DNA from: Omphiscola glabra
Taxonomy: Eukaryota; Mollusca; Gastropoda; Lymnaeidae
NCBI GenBank assembly: GCA_964017045.1
Contig: OZ024798.1
Location: forward strand, 13,771,630 to 13,835,629
Reading direction: 5' to 3'
DNA length: 64,000 bases
The translations under genes and the position numbers were made by a program. Each line of letters begins with the position of its first letter. Position 1 is the stretch's first letter. Of the stretch, positions 23,201-34,330 are shown in pieces. The notes under the pieces were generated by a model. The model was not told the origin of the DNA and did no database searches. It saw only the letters and a program-made list of their open reading frames with translations.

Positions 23201-25790
23201 CCGGTGTGTCATAGAAGAACTCAACAACGGTTTGAGAAGCCTCTTCATCGTTGTATACAAGATGGCGGGTACTCTCTATTAGAATTGTAACAGCTTGAGT
23301 TTTCTTTCTAGCAGCAATCAGTTTTGTGACACTTGTTCTGAACTTTTTATGGAAAGATGTTTCAAGTTCACTTGAACTTGTGTTTGTTTCTTCATCAGAT
23401 GCAATAAATTTGACAAACCCGGTCCCAAATCGGGAATTCCCTAATTTGGAAGTTCTTTGAAAATCCTCTCTTGGTCTTTTGTCACTTGTATAATGTACAA
23501 CAATTCTAACTGTCAGGTCTCCACAACATTTTAGAAATGTAATCGTTCTGGGATCTCGTGTTTTTGAAGGAATTTGCTCCAATGTCAATGTGAGGATAGG
23601 GAAATAAGCAAAGTGTCCCGGATTTTTCTTGCATTCTGTTTGATGAATGTTTGATTTGATCAATCCTTCTGTTCCTGCACACTCGCAATCAAATAGGTCG
23701 ACATTGTCTGTGGTAGATTAATTTAGAAGGAAATACAAATGAATTCAGATTCCACTGTACCATTAATTATCTATTCAATTTTAGCATTTTATTTTAAAGA
23801 CATTGTGTTTTTTTTTTTTTTAAATAATTTTAAAAAATAATAATTTTAACCCATTTTCTCTTATGTGTAAAGTTTTAGTATATATATTTCATGTTTCATT
23901 TAAATTGAAAGGACAAAATAAAATACGTTTTTATTAATTTAGTAGAAACAAAGAGTCAGTCAGTGACGCGCGCAAGGTGTAAACTTCCTATCTACTAAAG
24001 ATACTTAGACACTTCCGCCAGCAAGGTGTAAACTTCCTATCTACTAAAGATACTTAGACACTTCCGCCAACAAGGTGTAAACTTCCTATCTACTAAAGAT
24101 ACTTAGACACTTCCACCAAGAAGGTGTAAACTTCCTATCTACTAAAGATACTTACACACTTCTGCCAACAAGGTGTAAACTTCCTATCTACTAAAGATAC
24201 TTAAACACTTCCGCCAACAAGGTGTAAACTTCCTATCTACTAAAGATACTTAAACACTTCCGCCAGCAAGGTGTAAACTTCCTATCTACTAAAGATACTT
24301 AAACACTTCCGCCAGCAGGGTGTAAACTTCCTATCTACTAAAGATACTTAGACACTTCCGCCAAGAAGGTGTAAACTTCCTATCTACTAAAGATACTTAA
24401 ACACTTCCGCCAACAAGGTGTAAACTTCCTATCTACTAAAGATACTTAAACACTTCCGCCAACAAGGTGTAAACTTCCTATCTACTAAAGATACTTAGAC
24501 ACTTCCGCCAAGAAGGTGTAAACTTCCTATCTACTAAAGATACTTAAAAACTTCCGCCAACAAGGTGTAAACTTCCTATCTACTAAAGATACTTACACAC
24601 TTCTGCCAACAAGGTGTAAACTTCCTATCTACTAAAGATACTTAAACACTTCCGCCTACAAGGTGTAAACCTCCTATCTACTAAAGATACTTAAACACTT
24701 CCGCCAACAAGGTGTAAACTTCCTATCTACTAAAGATACTTAAACACTTCCGCCAACAAGGTGTAAACTTCCTATCTACTAAAGATACTTAAACACTTCC
24801 ACCAACAAGGTGTTAACTTCCTATCTACTAAAGATACTGGACAGCACAAGCATTCAATGAGCTCACTTTGTGAGAATCACATTTATTGCTAAGTTCGAGG
24901 TGTTATCTTTAGCGCTCCTTATATTGAACACATCGCTACCGCAATACATACATACCTATAGAATTATTATTTGGGATTTGTTACCTTGTTTTTTATGTTA
25001 AATTGGTTTTAAACATCTAGATATACTGTTTTGTGTGCTCGTATTAAAAAAAAAATGTTAAATCAAGTTAATAGATGTACAGTACGCTATGTGCTCATGC
25101 GTGAAAAAAATAATTGTTGAATAATTTGTAAATTCCTTACAGTATGGATCACTGGGGCACTCCCGTTCATATCCAAAAAGTATTTCACGTGTGTGTTGCA
25201 TTAGGGATGTTGTTACAGTGGATGCTGTAGAGAATAAAATTTACATTTGTAAAAAAAAAATAAACAAGTCTATGACACTTATCCACGATAAAAAAGTTTG
25301 TACTTCTAAGTATCTGATATTTATTATATTGATTTGAATTACATACACACAATTAGAACATATACAATCATATTCTGTGTAGCAATATGAAATTATTCTT
25401 ACTCCGTATAACAATATGTCATGTATTCTACGGATTTTAACAATGAGAAAAAAATGAAATGATACTGTGTATAAAAGACAAGCAAATAGTTGTAAATAGC
25501 AATACTTACACTTGGAGCTGTGAGAGGAAGAAAACGAAGAGGCAGTAGCAGGTGATGAAGTTACTCATATGCTATCGACGATGCTGTTGACATTGAAGAG
25601 CTCGGTGTTGTACTTTTCAATTGATCTGGTGGATTGGCAGTAAAAGCTGTTATCATATGACAACATTCGTCTAAGCTTTCATACAGAATTTTACGGTGAG
25701 AATCGTTACTTCATTTCTTCACTAATTCAAGCTATAAAACAATATTATGATTAATGTGCTCACCTTCCACGGTGAGAAGCAGACGAGGAA
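20290..25790 (-). CDS. Trypsin-like protease-BIR-RING fusion protein
   Basis: Minus-strand exons, all joined in phase 1, are: 25764-25790 (27-nt microexon, uncertain), 25510-25646 (Ser/Thr-rich, apparent 1-nt frameshift), 25141-25224, 22874-23707, 22191-22376, 21441-21680, 20874-21056 and 20290-20519 (TGA). The protease domain spans the two middle exons. It shows GTGFV, a His in ESTRHLVYNDEEA (codon 23262-23264), an Asp in HGDSSILLEC (23139-23141), HHPHGGEK, and Ser in TCMGSSGAPI (codon 22309-22311), so a plausible H-D-S triad is complete. A Thr-run and acidic linker follows. Next comes one BIR domain split by an intron (RLESF...AGFFYAG | GYADC...), with exact C-x2-C-x16-H-x6-C zinc spacing. 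The C-terminal RING reads CRVC...LPCGELYACSDC...CPSC, with Glu where IAP RINGs have His. The role is likely in cell-death or immune signalling, by analogy with IAP proteins. The true 5' end is not located. A possible AATAAA on the minus strand is near 20042. Confidence 0.85.
22377..22873. other. Intron inside the protease-BIR-RING gene
   Basis: AT-rich intron with acceptor tgtatttcag at the 22191-22376 exon and donor acaaacag|gtcaga at 22872-22874. No repeats of note. Confidence 0.6.
23972..24838. repeat. 49-bp minisatellite in an intron
   Basis: About 17.6 copies of a unit beginning 'aaggtgtaaacttcctatct' and continuing to 'cttccgccaac' (49 bp). It lies in the intron between exons 25141-25224 and 22874-23707 of the protease-BIR-RING gene. 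Copies are very similar, which suggests recent expansion. Confidence 0.95.
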
Positions 25791-28700
25791 CTGCAATTTG
25801 CAATTTGGGGTAGATTTTTTAAAAAAATATTGTTTTTCAATGATTCAGTATAATCTCTAACCAAATTTGAGATATGGCTGACATTTCAAACAACGCTAAT
25901 ATTTTTTTTTTTACATATACATATCCCCGAGTTTTAATGATGAAATCTTGTTACGAGACAATTAGTGTACATCGGTTGAAGTTAAATTTTGTCTGCATTA
26001 ATGAACGATGCTGGTCGAAATCATCTGTATAACAGAATACACTATAATGATTCAACTTTATCTCCATGCTAAGTGTAACAATGACGTCGGCGGATTTCTG
26101 CGAGCACATCCAAATTCGCGGTAAATTGAAAAGCATGGCGTAAACAGAAATATAAAGATGCACCACAATATTGAGTATCAAGAACACACCTCTATCAGAT
26201 TTTTGTATCTTGTTATGGAGAAAAGTCTGTGAAAAAAAAATGATGTTGTCTTGACACTTGGATGTGTGATTCTGTCTTGACTCGCTGATGTATGATTCTC
26301 TCTTCGCTACTTGTATGATCTTCTCCAAGGCAATGATGTCTTCACATTTTGCTCAAGAATTATGTACGCTACCAACACTCGTTTCACTGAAATGATAACA
26401 TTAAGATTTCAGAACATTGCATGATAAATTCGTTATCAAAGAAAACAGACAGACAGACAACAGTCTTTTGTTAACGTACAACAGAAGCTTACATCATTCC
26501 TATTCCAGTGTACTAAATGCATTAAAGCAGAACTAGGTTACTTATCTTTGCTTATTGTCAGCATTTTAAAAATGTATTTAGAGGTGCTCGACATGTTTTT
26601 AGAGTTGTTCTTTTGGGTTTCCTATGGATTTGGTTAAATTTTAATTTTAAATTGGACAAAACAACAATTACCAATTAATTCTTTATTGTTAATTTTTTTA
26701 ATCTTTCATTTATTTGCGACTGAAAATCTGGGGACCTTTGACGGCCTGCGGATCAACATTATAGACAGCACTTGTTTAGATTGCGTGATATATAGTTTTG
26801 TGAAAAGTAAAAACATAGTGGAACATGTGAAAGACAGGGCGGTTTACAGTTTTGTTGATTATAGCAAATAAAATGTAATGACGCCAGTAGTATCATTCTC
26901 TATGAGTTTTAAAACGAAGAAATTCCTTTTTATTTCTTAAAAATATGCAGTCCTGTGTTCTTTAAAGTTATGCACTATGTGCCATACCAGTATCTCAAAT
27001 TTAAAAAAAGTTCGATTTACCCCCAGCTACACTAAAAAAGACTTTGCTTACTTTTGAATTGATGCCATCCAACTAAAAGCATTAGTACAGAGTGTTTCCA
27101 TTTTTCTTTATCATAGATGCATTTTTATGTCTTATCAAATTTGAAAGCTAATAAAAGAATTATGTAAATTTCAAAAAAAAAAAAAAAAAAAGAAAAAAAA
27201 AAGAAAGAAAGAAAAAAAGAAATATATAAATATTTATTTTTGAAAAAAAAAAAATTGAATTAAATAATTGATACTTTAAAAATGTGTAGAATAATAAATT
27301 ATAAAATAATATGTACAATGTACATCTTACATAAATTAGATTTTTTTTTTTACTGCAATCTATTTCGAAACGGAAAGTTCATTATCAAGCACTTTACATG
27401 GGCACTTTATACTTATATCATAAGTTACACATTTAAGCCAGGCAGACGCTCAAGAAAACGTTTTAAGTCCAAGAAACTGCTTGAAATGATCGTTATACTA
27501 TTTCCTGTCTTAATGCATCTGTTGAACAGTTTCTCACACTATGTCAAAGTTTAACACGCATGCCTCGTTATATAGTGTGGATGTAGTTAACATGAGTGAT
27601 CTTAAACTTTCACTTCACATCTTCATAAAACAGCACGCTGTCACCAAATTTTTTGCAGAGAGGTTTTTTTATGGAATTATTTCGACATCTCATGGGAGAT
27701 GCGGTTTGGGGGGGGGGGGGGGTGGGGTGGTGGAGGGGTTTACACTAAATAAAAAAATGCAACTGTATATTAAACAAAAAACTTACTTTTCTAATAAAAT
27801 ATATGTTAATAACATATATTTATAGTTTGATAATATAACACGTGAATGGTTGTTTTACGAAATGCTCGTGTAGGATACACCATAATTTTAGAGAAGCTCT
27901 GACGACCATAAGTGACGCCGATTTAACAAAACACAATTGTACATGTGGTCTTTCGCTGACGTCAATGTCAACACGTGACGCCAGTGCATCGGTCATCCGT
28001 ATCTAAACATGTAATGTTTCAATGTAGGCATCAAATGGCCACGTTAAGTTTATTATTAGATCAATTATTGTACTTGTATTTTCTAAACAGTCTGATAATG
28101 AGTTTCATTTTAAAGCAAACTAAATATGTGATTACAGCAGTATATCCAAATACAATCAATAAGCCGGGCCAGTTATTCCTGATTCTCAAAAATAAATGAA
28201 CAGTAGAGTGAAATTAACAAGGCATATCTCCGGAACAGTTGTTCTAATTGTGCCACTGCCCCTTTGAGGTTATAAACTCATCATGAGTGCCCCCCCCCCC
28301 TGTCTTACAATAATTTAAACATTCTCAAGATAAGAGTTTGCGTGATCAGCTACTGATGACATTTACTCAATGAAATGTAAAGGGTTAGCATATGTAAAGG
28401 TTTTTAGTCCAAACACATATATACATTTTTAATTTAAAAATGCATTGATAAGCCCCAGAGTTCCGACTCCGAGCTCGCGTCCAATTCACTGATTTTGAGT
28501 CTGATTGTTTGGTAAATCAGGTTCTAATTTGTATTACAATTTCTTATGGTTCTTAAATGATAATAAACATATAATACACTAATTAAACTGTGCAGCACGC
28601 GTTTGAGAGTGCGCGCGTTTACCATTACACCTCAATCACTCGTGTTACTTTGCTTAAAAAAACAATTCGTTGGTAGTTAGGATGTGGGAATTCCCCATAT

Positions 28701-29547
28701 GACTGAATGATAGTCAAATGGATATTTCTTTGAATAACAATAAAGGATTTGGTTGAGTGGATCAACGACAGATTTTCACCATCAGATGACTATTAGAGAA
28801 ATATAACTTATATAATATCCCAGTTCTTAAGATGAATGGACTATAAAATGGCCAATGACAGCACCAAAAGAAAATCTATATATAGATTAGGACAGGAAAA
28901 GAGGTTTGTAGAATAGAAAGAGAAATCGCTAGTGAAGTTAAGAAAGGAGAAGAGAAATAATAGTGAAGATGAAATTCTAATATGAAGAATTTCGATTGGC
29001 GTCGGAGTTAATGATGGTGTATATGGATTAGATGAAGATTTAATGGTTAAAGTGTTTAGACATTATCTGTGCTGTGACATTGTGGTCAGGAAAAAATTAG
29101 TAGATGACAGCAAGTTGACATGAGAGAGGTGCACGGTGGTGTTGATGAGTGGTGCAAGGCTCAAAGGAGTGAAGGCAATGGTTACAATCAGCACCCCATA
29201 TGTATCGGGAAATATTAAAGTAGTGTGTATTCCTGACATTATCTATGAAGTCATAGTGGGACACGTTGTGTAGGACTTATAGTATTAGGGTGAGTGATTA
29301 CAGTTTGGAGGTGACCTAGATCGACAAATATAAAGTGTTTAGTTCAGTATGAGGATAATCTCCAGAGCGTCATCAGAAAGGCTTTGTTAAAGAGACATTA
29401 AGCTTGTTTTTAAGACTCTTTGTAGCTTTAGTTAATATAGTTGTGCTATTTTTTGTATCGGGGTGTAGAGTTTCACAGTTGGATCTTTGTTATTAAACTT
29501 GTGTGGTATACGTAATATTGATTATGAGCATAATCATTGGTTTTAAG
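25791..29547. other. Region upstream of the protease gene, no supported exon
   Basis: This is where the missing 5' end of the minus-strand gene should lie, but I see no convincing exon. A 125-codon minus-strand frame at 25951-26328 lacks an ATG start and splice support. The stretch has a poly-A rich block at 27170-27260, a G-run with one T at about 27709-27721, and C-runs near 28290. From about 28650 onward the plus strand turns purine- and G-richer. Nothing else is recognised. Confidence 0.45.
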
Positions 29548-29808
29548 AATTTGTTGTGCAGAAAAGCGCAAACTTGAGTAGTATGGCCACGTGACCAGAA
29601 AACAGGGGATAGCCAAAGAAATCATGCAGGGCACAATTAGAGGAGGAAGAAGAAGAGGAAGACAGAGAAAAAGATGGGAAGATAACATCATAGAGTGGAC
29701 GGGATCAAAACTAGGCGATGCTATGCGTAGTGCAGAAGACAGAGAGGAATGGAGAAGGATAGCTTTCATGTCATCTGTGGCGCCCCAACGGTCCAAGGAC
29801 TAACGGAC

Positions 29809-29842
<34 letters not shown>
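29548..29842 (+). mobile_element. 3' tail of the same LINE family
   Basis: The plus strand encodes RKLE, stop, YGHVTRKQGIAKEIMQGT, then RGGRRRGRQRKRWEDNIIEW and the end SSVAPQRSKD. This is the basic C-terminal tail of the LINE whose relative lies at 8676-10380; the last 40 or so residues are nearly identical. A TAG replaces the usual Trp before YGHV. A clean (GAT/ATG)n tail follows at about 29811-29842, the 3' signature of this family. Everything 5' of the tail is missing, as expected for a 5'-truncated insertion. Confidence 0.85.
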
Positions 29843-30179
29843 CTATGATGTGGTGTGTTATATATTTTTTTAAAAATATGTACGAATCACTGTCCCTGTG
29901 CTATTAATGACAAGCCAGGTGTACAGTGAGAGTTCAAGATTGAACAGGACACACTGAGCCTTGATAAAGGCAGTGTAGATGGCTTACGGTGTTTTAGTTG
30001 TGTTGTTTAGTGATGCCATGATAACAGAGATGTTGTTATGGATATCACTGGTACACGCCCATGTCAGACCGTGAAGGGCACATGATGGTTCGTGGTGTAG
30101 ACGGTGTGTAGAGTGTCAAAAAGAATGTGCTAATTTGTGTTGGTAGGTTTGATAATTTTATAGTATTTGTTGTATGGCT
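29843..30179. other. Unannotated stretch, G/T-rich on the plus strand
   Basis: No gene seen. The sequence continues the G/T-rich composition of 28650-29547 and leads into the 39-bp array. Confidence 0.4.
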
Positions 30180-30775
30180 GGTCTACACTAAGAGATGTGT
30201 GACACGGCATTAGAGAGATAGAAAGTCTACACTAAGAGATGTGTGACACGGCATTAGAGAGATAGAAAGTCTACACTAAGAGAGGTGTGAGACAGCATTG
30301 GATAGATAGTCTAACTTAGAGAGGTGTGAGACAGCATTGGATAGATAGTCTAACTTAGAGAGGTGTGAGACAGCATTGGATAGATAGTCTAACTTAGAGA
30401 GGTGTGAGACAGCATTGGATAGATAGTCTAACTTAGAGAGGTGTGAGACAGCATTGGATAGATAGTCTAACTTAGAGAGGTGTGAGACAGCATTGGATAG
30501 ATAGTCTAACTTAGAGAGGTGTGAGACAGCATTGGATAGATAGTCTAACTTAGAGAGGTGTGAGACAGCATTGGATAGATAGTCTAACTTAGAGAGGTGT
30601 GAGACAGCATTGGATAGATAGTCTAACTTAGAGAGGTGTGAGACAGCATTGGATAGATAGTCTAACTTAGAGAGGTGTGAGACAGCATTGGATAGATAGT
30701 CTAACTTAGAGAGGTGTGAGACAGCATTGGATAGATAGTCTAACTTAGAGAGGTGTGAGACAGCATTGGGTGAAT
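30180..30775. repeat. 45-bp then 39-bp minisatellite
   Basis: Three related units of about 45 bp ('ctacactaagagatgtgtga...') lead into 12 near-identical units of 39 bp ('gatagatagtctaacttaga' plus 'gaggtgtgagacagcattg'). As 39 is 13 codons, the minus strand has an open frame with the unit NAVSHLSKLDYLS, which I regard as incidental. Confidence 0.95.
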
Positions 30776-31540
30776 GGTAAGCCTGCACTTTTTTATGTGT
30801 AGAATGGCATGAGATGGATAGCAATAAACTACTCTGGGTAATGTGTGGGGTAGCACGGGTATGGCAGCTATAGCTTACACTGTGTGTGTGTGAGGTAGAA
30901 GCGGGTATCATTCAGTGGATCGTGGAATCAGAGAAAGAGAAAGACTTACTGGATAAGTCTAGTGACTAGTTTGATAGTAGTCTAAAGTTATCCTGTTAGT
31001 TACACATATTCTAAGGTTGCCTAGAATATGGTGATTTTGAGGGATGAATATAAGAAATATATTGTGTAATTGAGGATAGTTTTCATATCTGTTCATTTTT
31101 TAGTTTAACCATGTTTCTGAAAGCAATATATATCTTAATGAATGATCAGAATGTACAGATACTTTTTTGTTCACTCTCTTAAGATACAATGTTGTTGTTG
31201 TTGTAGACACTTATTATTATCGTTTATTGTTGGCATATGCATTATGTTGTGCTTTTTGGGTTGTTGTTAAACTGCAGATCAGAACAGGTGACAATGGACT
31301 TTACGAACACATAGAATAGGGGCTGGAACTATGGGACAGTGTTAAGCGTAGAGCTGTAGGTTGGTCATTTGTGGAATTATTTGAAATTTGTCAATGTTTG
31401 AAAAATTGAACGAGGGAACGATAATAGCAGTCACCGGACATAATATAATAAGGTAAGGGGGGATGTTTCTACTGCGTAGTTCAATCCGTTTGTTAAAATA
31501 TTATTGAATTAAGAGGTCATCTAAGAGAAACCACGCATGC
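30776..31540. other. Unannotated stretch
   Basis: No gene or repeat recognised other than a short 'gttgttgttgttg' run near 31190. Confidence 0.4.
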
Positions 31541-32420
31541 AGGTTTTCTTTCATGCATCTCTCGGAAGGGGGGGGGGGCACAATGCCCCGGGGAAAGTCA
31601 AGTGCCCCCCCCCCGGAGCAAAATGGGTAAAAACAATAGAACGATTATATATTTTTTAAATTAAAGACGACTAAATTGTCATTTTAAACAGTTTAAAAAG
31701 AATTCAATCTGGCGCCTTCAACCGATTACAATTAGAGGAATCTAATGAAATATCGCTACGCTCGATATATTTGATGATCCGTATATTTAAGGCAAATCTT
31801 CTTAGAAGCTTACATTATTGGATTATAAATATCGCATTGTTTCGAAAATTAGCCTGGCCCGATTATGAGTCGAAGTGTTACTTCCCGTTCACATTTATCA
31901 ATATTTTTTGTTTAATTATTTTTTGCAACTCGCAAGTTTAAAGACTTTAATAACACCAATAAAAGCATGACATTTACAGTAAGGATCGATGTTAATTAAA
32001 AATTGAATGATGACCTCATGCTTTAAAAAATATAGTCATTATTAGCAAAGGTGTTTCTTTCGGCTATCTCTCCGGGAGGGCACTGCCCTCCCCCTCCCGG
32101 CGGAGCACAATGTGTAAAACAATATAACAAATATATATTTTTTTAAATTAAAAATGACAAAATTGTCATTTTAAAACAGTTTTAAAAGCATAGTAACTGG
32201 TGCCTTTAATCGATTACAATTAGTGGAATCTGTTATATATCGCTAGGCTCGATATATTTGATGATACGTATATTTAAGGCTAATCAAGATTTAGTATTTG
32301 GTTATAAAAATCGCACTGACCGTTCCAGTCTTACTTCCTGTTGTTCGCCTATATCGCTATTTTTATTATTATTTTTTTTTTCAACTGAAAAGTTAAGAAT
32401 TTTTTTGTGTGAACAAGCAT
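31541..32420. repeat. Direct duplication, about 390 bp, 505 bp apart
   Basis: 31541-31930 and 32045-32420 share a GC-rich head with opposed G- and C-runs around 'ggagcaaaatg/ggagcacaatg'. They also share 'attgtcattttaaa', 'cgattacaattag', and 'ctcgatatatttgatgat' followed by 'cgtatatttaaggc'. The copies are diverged by many substitutions. The GC-rich head looks like the end of a DNA element, but I could not define paired termini. Confidence 0.75.
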
Positions 32421-33629
32421 TTCAATTATTATGCCAATTCCACTTTTGTTACGTGTTTAAACAGAATTCTAATTAATAACTCGTCAATTTAAAATAGATT
32501 ATTTGGATTGAGATAAAAATATTTTTAAGTATGGCGAAGAGGCAATTTAAGAAAGTTATAGTAGTTTGAAATTCCAAAAAAAAAAAATCAATCTACTGAA
32601 TATTGGGAAATGTATACTTTATTTGCATATGAATTTCCCTAAGATAAAATCACATATTAGTAAATATAATATCTTCTGTAAAAAACTCATGTCTTCTTAA
32701 AATAGTTATGCCATTCATAGGCAATTTATAAAAATGACCAGTTTTCAAAACCCGTAAAAATGTACAGACCTTTCTAATAAACCTGTTTTTTTTTTCTTTT
32801 TAACTTATTGTAAAATTAGGAAATATTTAGAAAAGGTAGTCTAAGCATTATAATTATAAGTAAGTTCGTTTTTTCCATTGCAAACAGCATATAAAATAAT
32901 GTTTGCAGTGCTTTTTAGTGATGAAATCCTTTTCAATTGAATTTTGTTTTTTGAAAATGCATTTATTTATTGAGTAGCTGTCTCTAATAATAATGTAAAT
33001 AAAAAAATTAAAGCCAGATAAATATTTTTAGTTATATAATAATGTTTTTAATTATTATTTGTTTTTGCATAACACAAGCAGGTCAAGCAATTTCCGTAGG
33101 GCCAAACCTGCATGGAAAGATGATAATTAATGAAATATCCTCTTCATATCTTTAAGCCCCTAAAATATCCGAGGCACCCTGCAGTTGGAGGATTGCTGGG
33201 CGCACACTTTGGCTACATTTTGTAACTAGGATCTCTTCCGTTGCCCTCCAATTAAGTGTAGAATCTTGCACTACTAATTTCAGATATGGGATGAAATGCA
33301 TTCTTGTATTTTAAATTTATCAAAAATTTTCTCGAGACTATAATGATTTAAGAGGCGAGAATAATCAAGGGCAAAACGTAACCTCAGCGGGGACACAACT
33401 AGAATGAATTTAGTTTACGACCCGCTGGTGCGAAATTTAAGATGTCTTTGGTCATTATTATGTATAATTATGGCACTTTTCACCCGAATATTTGACATGC
33501 CACCTCAAAATTGTCTGAAAGAAACAACAAATTCAAGTATGCGCCAAAATAATGCATCCATGCAATTTGAGTTTGTACGACTGTCTTTAGCGTCCTAAAT
33601 TATGCACCCTTTCATCACGCTGATCAATG
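32421..33629. other. AT-rich stretch, nothing recognised
   Basis: No splice-supported exon. Small open frames here (for example 33404-33598) have no recognisable motif. Confidence 0.5.
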
Positions 33630-33955
33630 GTACAGTATGGGGTTGATTATAAGCTTGTGCCTATTGATTACCCTGGGGTACATGGGGTTGATTATAAGCT
33701 TGTGCCTAATGAATACCCTGGGGCACATGGGGTTGATTATAAGCTTGTGCCTAATGAATACCCTGGGGCACATGGGGTTGATTATAAGCTTGTGCCTAAT
33801 GAATACCTTGGGGCACATGGGGTTGATTATAAGCTTGTGCCTAATGAATACCCTGGGGCACATGGGGTTGATTATAAGCTTGTGCCTAATGAATACCCTG
33901 GCGCACATGGTGTTGATTATAAGCTTGTGCCTAATGATTACCCTGGGGCACGCCA
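33630..33955. repeat. 45-bp minisatellite, about 7 copies
   Basis: The unit begins 'ggggttgattataagcttgt' and ends 'taccctggggcacat'. The length is 15 codons, and open frames exist on both strands (plus: HGVDYKLVPNEYPGA). It could be misannotated as a repeat protein. I see no start context, splice sites or domain that would support translation. Confidence 0.9.
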
Positions 33956-34099
33956 CAAATGGAGTGAATTCAGTTTATATATGGCACTGAATAAATAATG
34001 CCTTCCACAAAACCTTAAAAACGTTCTTCCGTTCAAAAGGTATAATAGTAACATCAAATTCAAGTATACTCAAAAATACACCTCTTGATTTGGAAAGAA

Positions 34100-34330
34100 T
34101 CAAACATTTTCTGGGGAGCTGGCTCCCCAAACCCCTCCACCGATCAATATTTATCGGAGACAAGGGACAAGATTTACGCACCCCCTCCAACTCTAAAACC
34201 CATTATTATCAACCAATTAATAACATTCAAGATCATTTTTGCGACCCCCCCCCCGAAGGTCTGGTACCTAGGGACGTATGTCCCATCTGCCACCCCTTAG
34301 CTACGCCTCTGGCCACTGACAACATGCAAT
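34100..34330. repeat. Possible DNA-element end, C-rich
   Basis: A C-rich stretch ends in 'ccttagctacgcctctggcc', typical of many animal DNA-transposon termini. The start is not clear. It is followed at about 34353-34371 by a C-run joined to a G-run, which is self-complementary. Confidence 0.35.

Noticed and set aside
25563..25690. Signal-peptide-like minus-strand start MSNFITCYCLFVFFLSQLQ
   Set aside because: The frame does not continue into the next exon (a stop follows in any valid phase), whereas the alternative Ser-rich frame does.
25951..26328. 125-codon minus-strand frame as a first exon of the protease gene
   Set aside because: It starts at a non-ATG codon and has no supported donor. 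The translation shows no link to the gene.
30276..30911. 211-codon minus-strand open frame with 13-residue repeats
   Set aside because: Explained by a 39-bp minisatellite with a unit divisible by three. No start context or domain.
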